Positions 5,577-6,710 of a DNA stretch of 6,710 nt are shown one piece after another. A model generated the notes under the pieces. The model was not told the DNA's origin. It saw nothing but the letters and a program-made list of their open reading frames with translations, and made no database searches. Source of the stretch: an uncultured Collinsella sp. (GTDB lineage: Bacteria > Actinomycetota > Coriobacteriia > Coriobacteriales > Coriobacteriaceae); assembly GCA_958446785.1 (NCBI GenBank), contig CAUCXP010000086.1, positions 1-6,710 of the forward strand, in the 5' to 3' direction. The first letter of the stretch is position 1, and each line of letters begins with the position of its first letter. Position numbers and translations under genes: made by a program.

Positions 5577-6131
5577 ATGGAAGCGGGGAAGATCGATCGT
5601 CGCCGACGCTATACACTCTCGGTCATACGGGAGGCGTTCTTCGCGCTGCTGGCCGAGGTCGGCTTCGCGAAGATGACGGTAGCGGATATCTGCCGACGCG
5701 CCGATATCAACCGTGGCACGTTCTATCTGCACTACGAGGACAAGTTCGCCCTGCTCGACGCGCTTATCGACGAGGCCTTGGCGGCGGTGCCGCCGCTCGA
5801 GGGAACGGAGGCGGGCGCCCTCTGCCAGCGTCCGCCGGCAAACGATGACTATTATCTGCTCTACTCGGATGACGACGCGTACGCCCGGGTGGCACAGCGC
5901 GTCGTCGAGCGCGGCGCCGAGCAGATGGTTCCCTCGATCATGGAGGAGACTGGGCTTTCGCGCGAGGACGCCTATCTGCTCTTCGTCCACAACGTCCAGG
6001 GAAATCTCGCGGTCAACCGCCTGCTCGGTTGGAGGCGAGGGCCCGAGTTTGCCCACGCTCAGGAGCTGCTCAGCGCCTATTCCGAAGGGGGCATGCGGGC
6101 GGTATCGGCTCGTCGCGATCCCCGTAGTTGA
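5577..6131 (+). CDS. TetR/AcrR-family transcriptional regulator (cassette B)
   Basis: This 184-residue protein is a close paralogue of the regulator at 2286-2846. The helix-turn-helix covers about 34-52 (TVADICRRADINRGTFYLH) and is followed by DKFALLDALIDE; the C-terminal domain carries the same VHNVQGNLAVNRLLGW segment. Most of the ~26 substitutions in the aligned part lie in the ligand-binding half and at the extreme ends, so DNA specificity is probably shared while the inducer could differ. The ATG at 5577 is preceded by GGAGGGG about 4 nt upstream and matches the start of the paralogue; an in-frame ATG at 5550 lacks a comparable site. It is transcribed away from the three Sir2-like genes and most likely represses them and itself through the shared 143-nt gap. 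Confidence 0.93.
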   Translation: MEAGKIDRRRRYTLSVIREAFFALLAEVGFAKMTVADICRRADINRGTFYLHYEDKFALLDALIDEALAAVPPLEGTEAGALCQRPPANDDYYLLYSDDDAYARVAQRVVERGAEQMVPSIMEETGLSREDAYLLFVHNVQGNLAVNRLLGWRRGPEFAHAQELLSAYSEGGMRAVSARRDPRS

Positions 6132-6208
6132 TCTTGACAGCGTGCCATTTCAGGCAGGCGACGTTGCTATGGCCCCTCTTTGGTTTTCGATGTTGTATAA
6201 GGCAATCG

Positions 6209-6266
6209 CAATCGCCTTGAGCTTCTTTAGGGAACTTGAGCAAGAGATATGGCCTGCTGGCGATTG
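6209..6266. repeat. 8-bp inverted repeat upstream of the flavoprotein gene
   Basis: CAATCGCC (6209-6216) is the exact reverse complement of GGCGATTG (6259-6266), with 42 nt between. CTTGAGC also occurs twice in the interval (at about 6217 and 6235). The arms could be two half-sites of a regulator or chance. The rest of the 204-nt gap from 6132 to 6335 holds the candidate promoter and hairpin listed separately, and I see no gene in it. Confidence 0.3.
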
Positions 6267-6293
6267 ATTAACCCCATTTGTTTTGGTTACAAG
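6264..6293 (+). promoter_or_regulatory. Weak candidate promoter for the flavoprotein gene
   Basis: TTGATT (6264-6269) and TACAAG (6288-6293) are spaced by 18 nt, each matching 4 of 6 consensus bases. A small inverted repeat, TAACC (6269-6273) and GGTTA (6285-6289), lies between them and could be an operator. Transcription would start near 6300, at the foot of the following hairpin. This is a low-confidence call by eye. Confidence 0.3.
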
Positions 6294-6298
6294 AAAAA

Positions 6299-6318
6299 AT
6301 GCTGCGCGCCTGCAGCAT
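6299..6318 (+). other. Stem-loop just upstream of the flavoprotein ribosome binding site
   Basis: ATGCTGC (6299-6305) pairs perfectly with GCAGCAT (6312-6318) around a 6-nt loop. The ribosome binding site AAGGAG starts at 6320. If transcription begins near 6300, the hairpin would cap the 5' end of the message, where it could stabilise the RNA or tune initiation. Confidence 0.4.
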
Positions 6319-6335
6319 GAAGGAGAGGGAATCCT

Positions 6336-6710
6336 ATGAATATCGTTGTATTGAGCGGCAGCCCGCGTAAGGGCGCCAATACCGATACCATGGTCGAGGC
6401 GTTTGCCGAGACCGCGCGTGAGGGCGGCCATACGGTCGAGGTCATCCGCGTTGCCAGCAAGAAGATCGCCGGCTGCTTGGGATGCCAGTACTGCTTCGCC
6501 CATGAGGGCGTCTGCGTGCAGAAGGATGACATGGCCAACGTGATTGAGTCGCTGAAAGACACCGACATGGTTGTCTTCGCTTCGCCTATCTACTGGTTTG
6601 ACATCACTGCGCAGGAAAAGACCGCCATCGACCGCCTGTACGCCTTCGGTGCCACGGGTTTCCCGTTCACCAAGACGGCCCTTTTGCTCGATAGCCACAG
6701 CGAGGGTGTC
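6336..6710 (+). CDS. Flavodoxin-fold NAD(P)H-dependent oxidoreductase, 3' end cut by the window
   Basis: The first 125 residues are present. They begin with MNIVVLSGSPRKGANTDTMV, the FMN-phosphate loop (GSPRKGANT, 8-16) of the NADPH-dependent FMN reductase and flavodoxin superfamily. FASPIYWFDIT (81-91) is the second flavin-contact loop, typical of the ASPIYW pattern. Four cysteines at 47, 50, 53 and 60 (CX2CX2CX6C) resemble the compact cluster motif of iron-sulfur flavoproteins, so it may carry a 4Fe-4S cluster as well as FMN; many plain family members also have some of these cysteines, so this is uncertain. It should be a soluble redox enzyme of unknown substrate. The ATG at 6336 has AAGGAG 10 nt upstream. 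It is separated from the TetR gene by 204 nt and has its own possible promoter, so it is probably not part of the Sir2 system. The frame is open to the window end. Confidence 0.9.
   Translation, partial: MNIVVLSGSPRKGANTDTMVEAFAETAREGGHTVEVIRVASKKIAGCLGCQYCFAHEGVCVQKDDMANVIESLKDTDMVVFASPIYWFDITAQEKTAIDRLYAFGATGFPFTKTALLLDSHSEGV

Larger units (their letters stand above)
5430..6131. repeat. Copy 2 of duplicated control region plus TetR gene
   Basis: This is the partner of 2139-2846 in the same orientation. The similarity continues leftwards into the first 60 codons of the Sir2 gene (5433 down to about 5254), matching the stub at 2142-1963, and is then interrupted in the other copy by the radical SAM pair. 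Confidence 0.85.

Noticed and set aside
4465..5577. A 370-codon open frame on the plus strand opposite the first Sir2 gene
   Set aside because: It is antisense to a gene with clear sirtuin motifs, its translation has no recognisable domain, and long antisense frames are expected in GC-rich DNA.
5434..5616. An upstream ATG (5616) that would give the first Sir2 protein 61 more residues
   Set aside because: The extension crosses the control region and the start of the divergent TetR gene; the GTG at 5433 has a ribosome binding site and aligns with the paralogue's start.
6143..6156. A TGCC...GGCA mini-hairpin and a TTGACA (6134-6139) after the TetR gene
   Set aside because: The stem is only 4 bp with no T-run, and no acceptable -10 lies 16-19 nt after the TTGACA.
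6150..6698. A 182-codon frame on the minus strand opposite the flavoprotein gene
   Set aside because: The plus strand has the FMN-binding motifs and a good ribosome binding site; the minus frame has no recognisable domain.
1..6710. Possibility of a CRISPR array, tRNA, rRNA or insertion sequence
   Set aside because: I found no short regularly spaced repeats, no cloverleaf, no rRNA-like sequence and no transposase; the long repeats are gene duplications.

Overview
This window looks like a stretch of bacterial chromosome, probably from a high-GC Gram-positive anaerobe. A Coriobacteriia-type gut actinobacterium is my best guess, from codon use, strong GGAGG-type ribosome binding sites and the gene mix; no rRNA or core gene is present to confirm it. 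The window holds two related versions of one regulated cassette, followed by a flavoprotein gene that runs off the right end.

Cassette B (about 2930-6131) is intact. Three tandem Sir2-like genes lie on the minus strand (5433-4468, 4464-3766, 3778-2930), separated by 3 nt or overlapping by 13 nt, so they form one operon. A TetR-type regulator gene diverges from them (5577-6131). All three Sir2-like proteins keep the Rossmann and NAD-binding motifs, but the usual catalytic histidine is replaced by Gln, Glu and Gln. The middle protein also lacks the zinc-binding cysteines. This recalls the class M (SirTM) sirtuins, which act in ADP-ribosylation, but no macrodomain, GcvH-L or lipoate ligase gene is visible here.

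Cassette A (1-2846) is a rearranged copy. It keeps the divergent TetR gene (2286-2846), the intergenic control region, and the first ~60 codons of the leading Sir2 gene (2142-1942). At its far end it keeps a decayed C-terminal part of the last Sir2 gene (1 to about 350). The middle is replaced by two radical-SAM-type genes of lower GC: a DUF5131-like protein (1945-1256) and an SPL-like protein (1268-360). I recognise these as the 'radical SAM mobile pair' type. The pair therefore sits behind the promoter and regulator that control the Sir2 operon in cassette B, and the Sir2 stub overlaps its first gene by ATGA.

The two intergenic control regions share operator-like motifs at identical spacing, and the two TetR proteins have nearly identical DNA-recognition helices. 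Cross-regulation of the two cassettes is therefore likely. The right end (6336-6710) begins a flavodoxin-fold oxidoreductase with a four-cysteine motif, preceded by a stem-loop just upstream of its ribosome binding site. No CRISPR array, tRNA, rRNA or transposase was seen.
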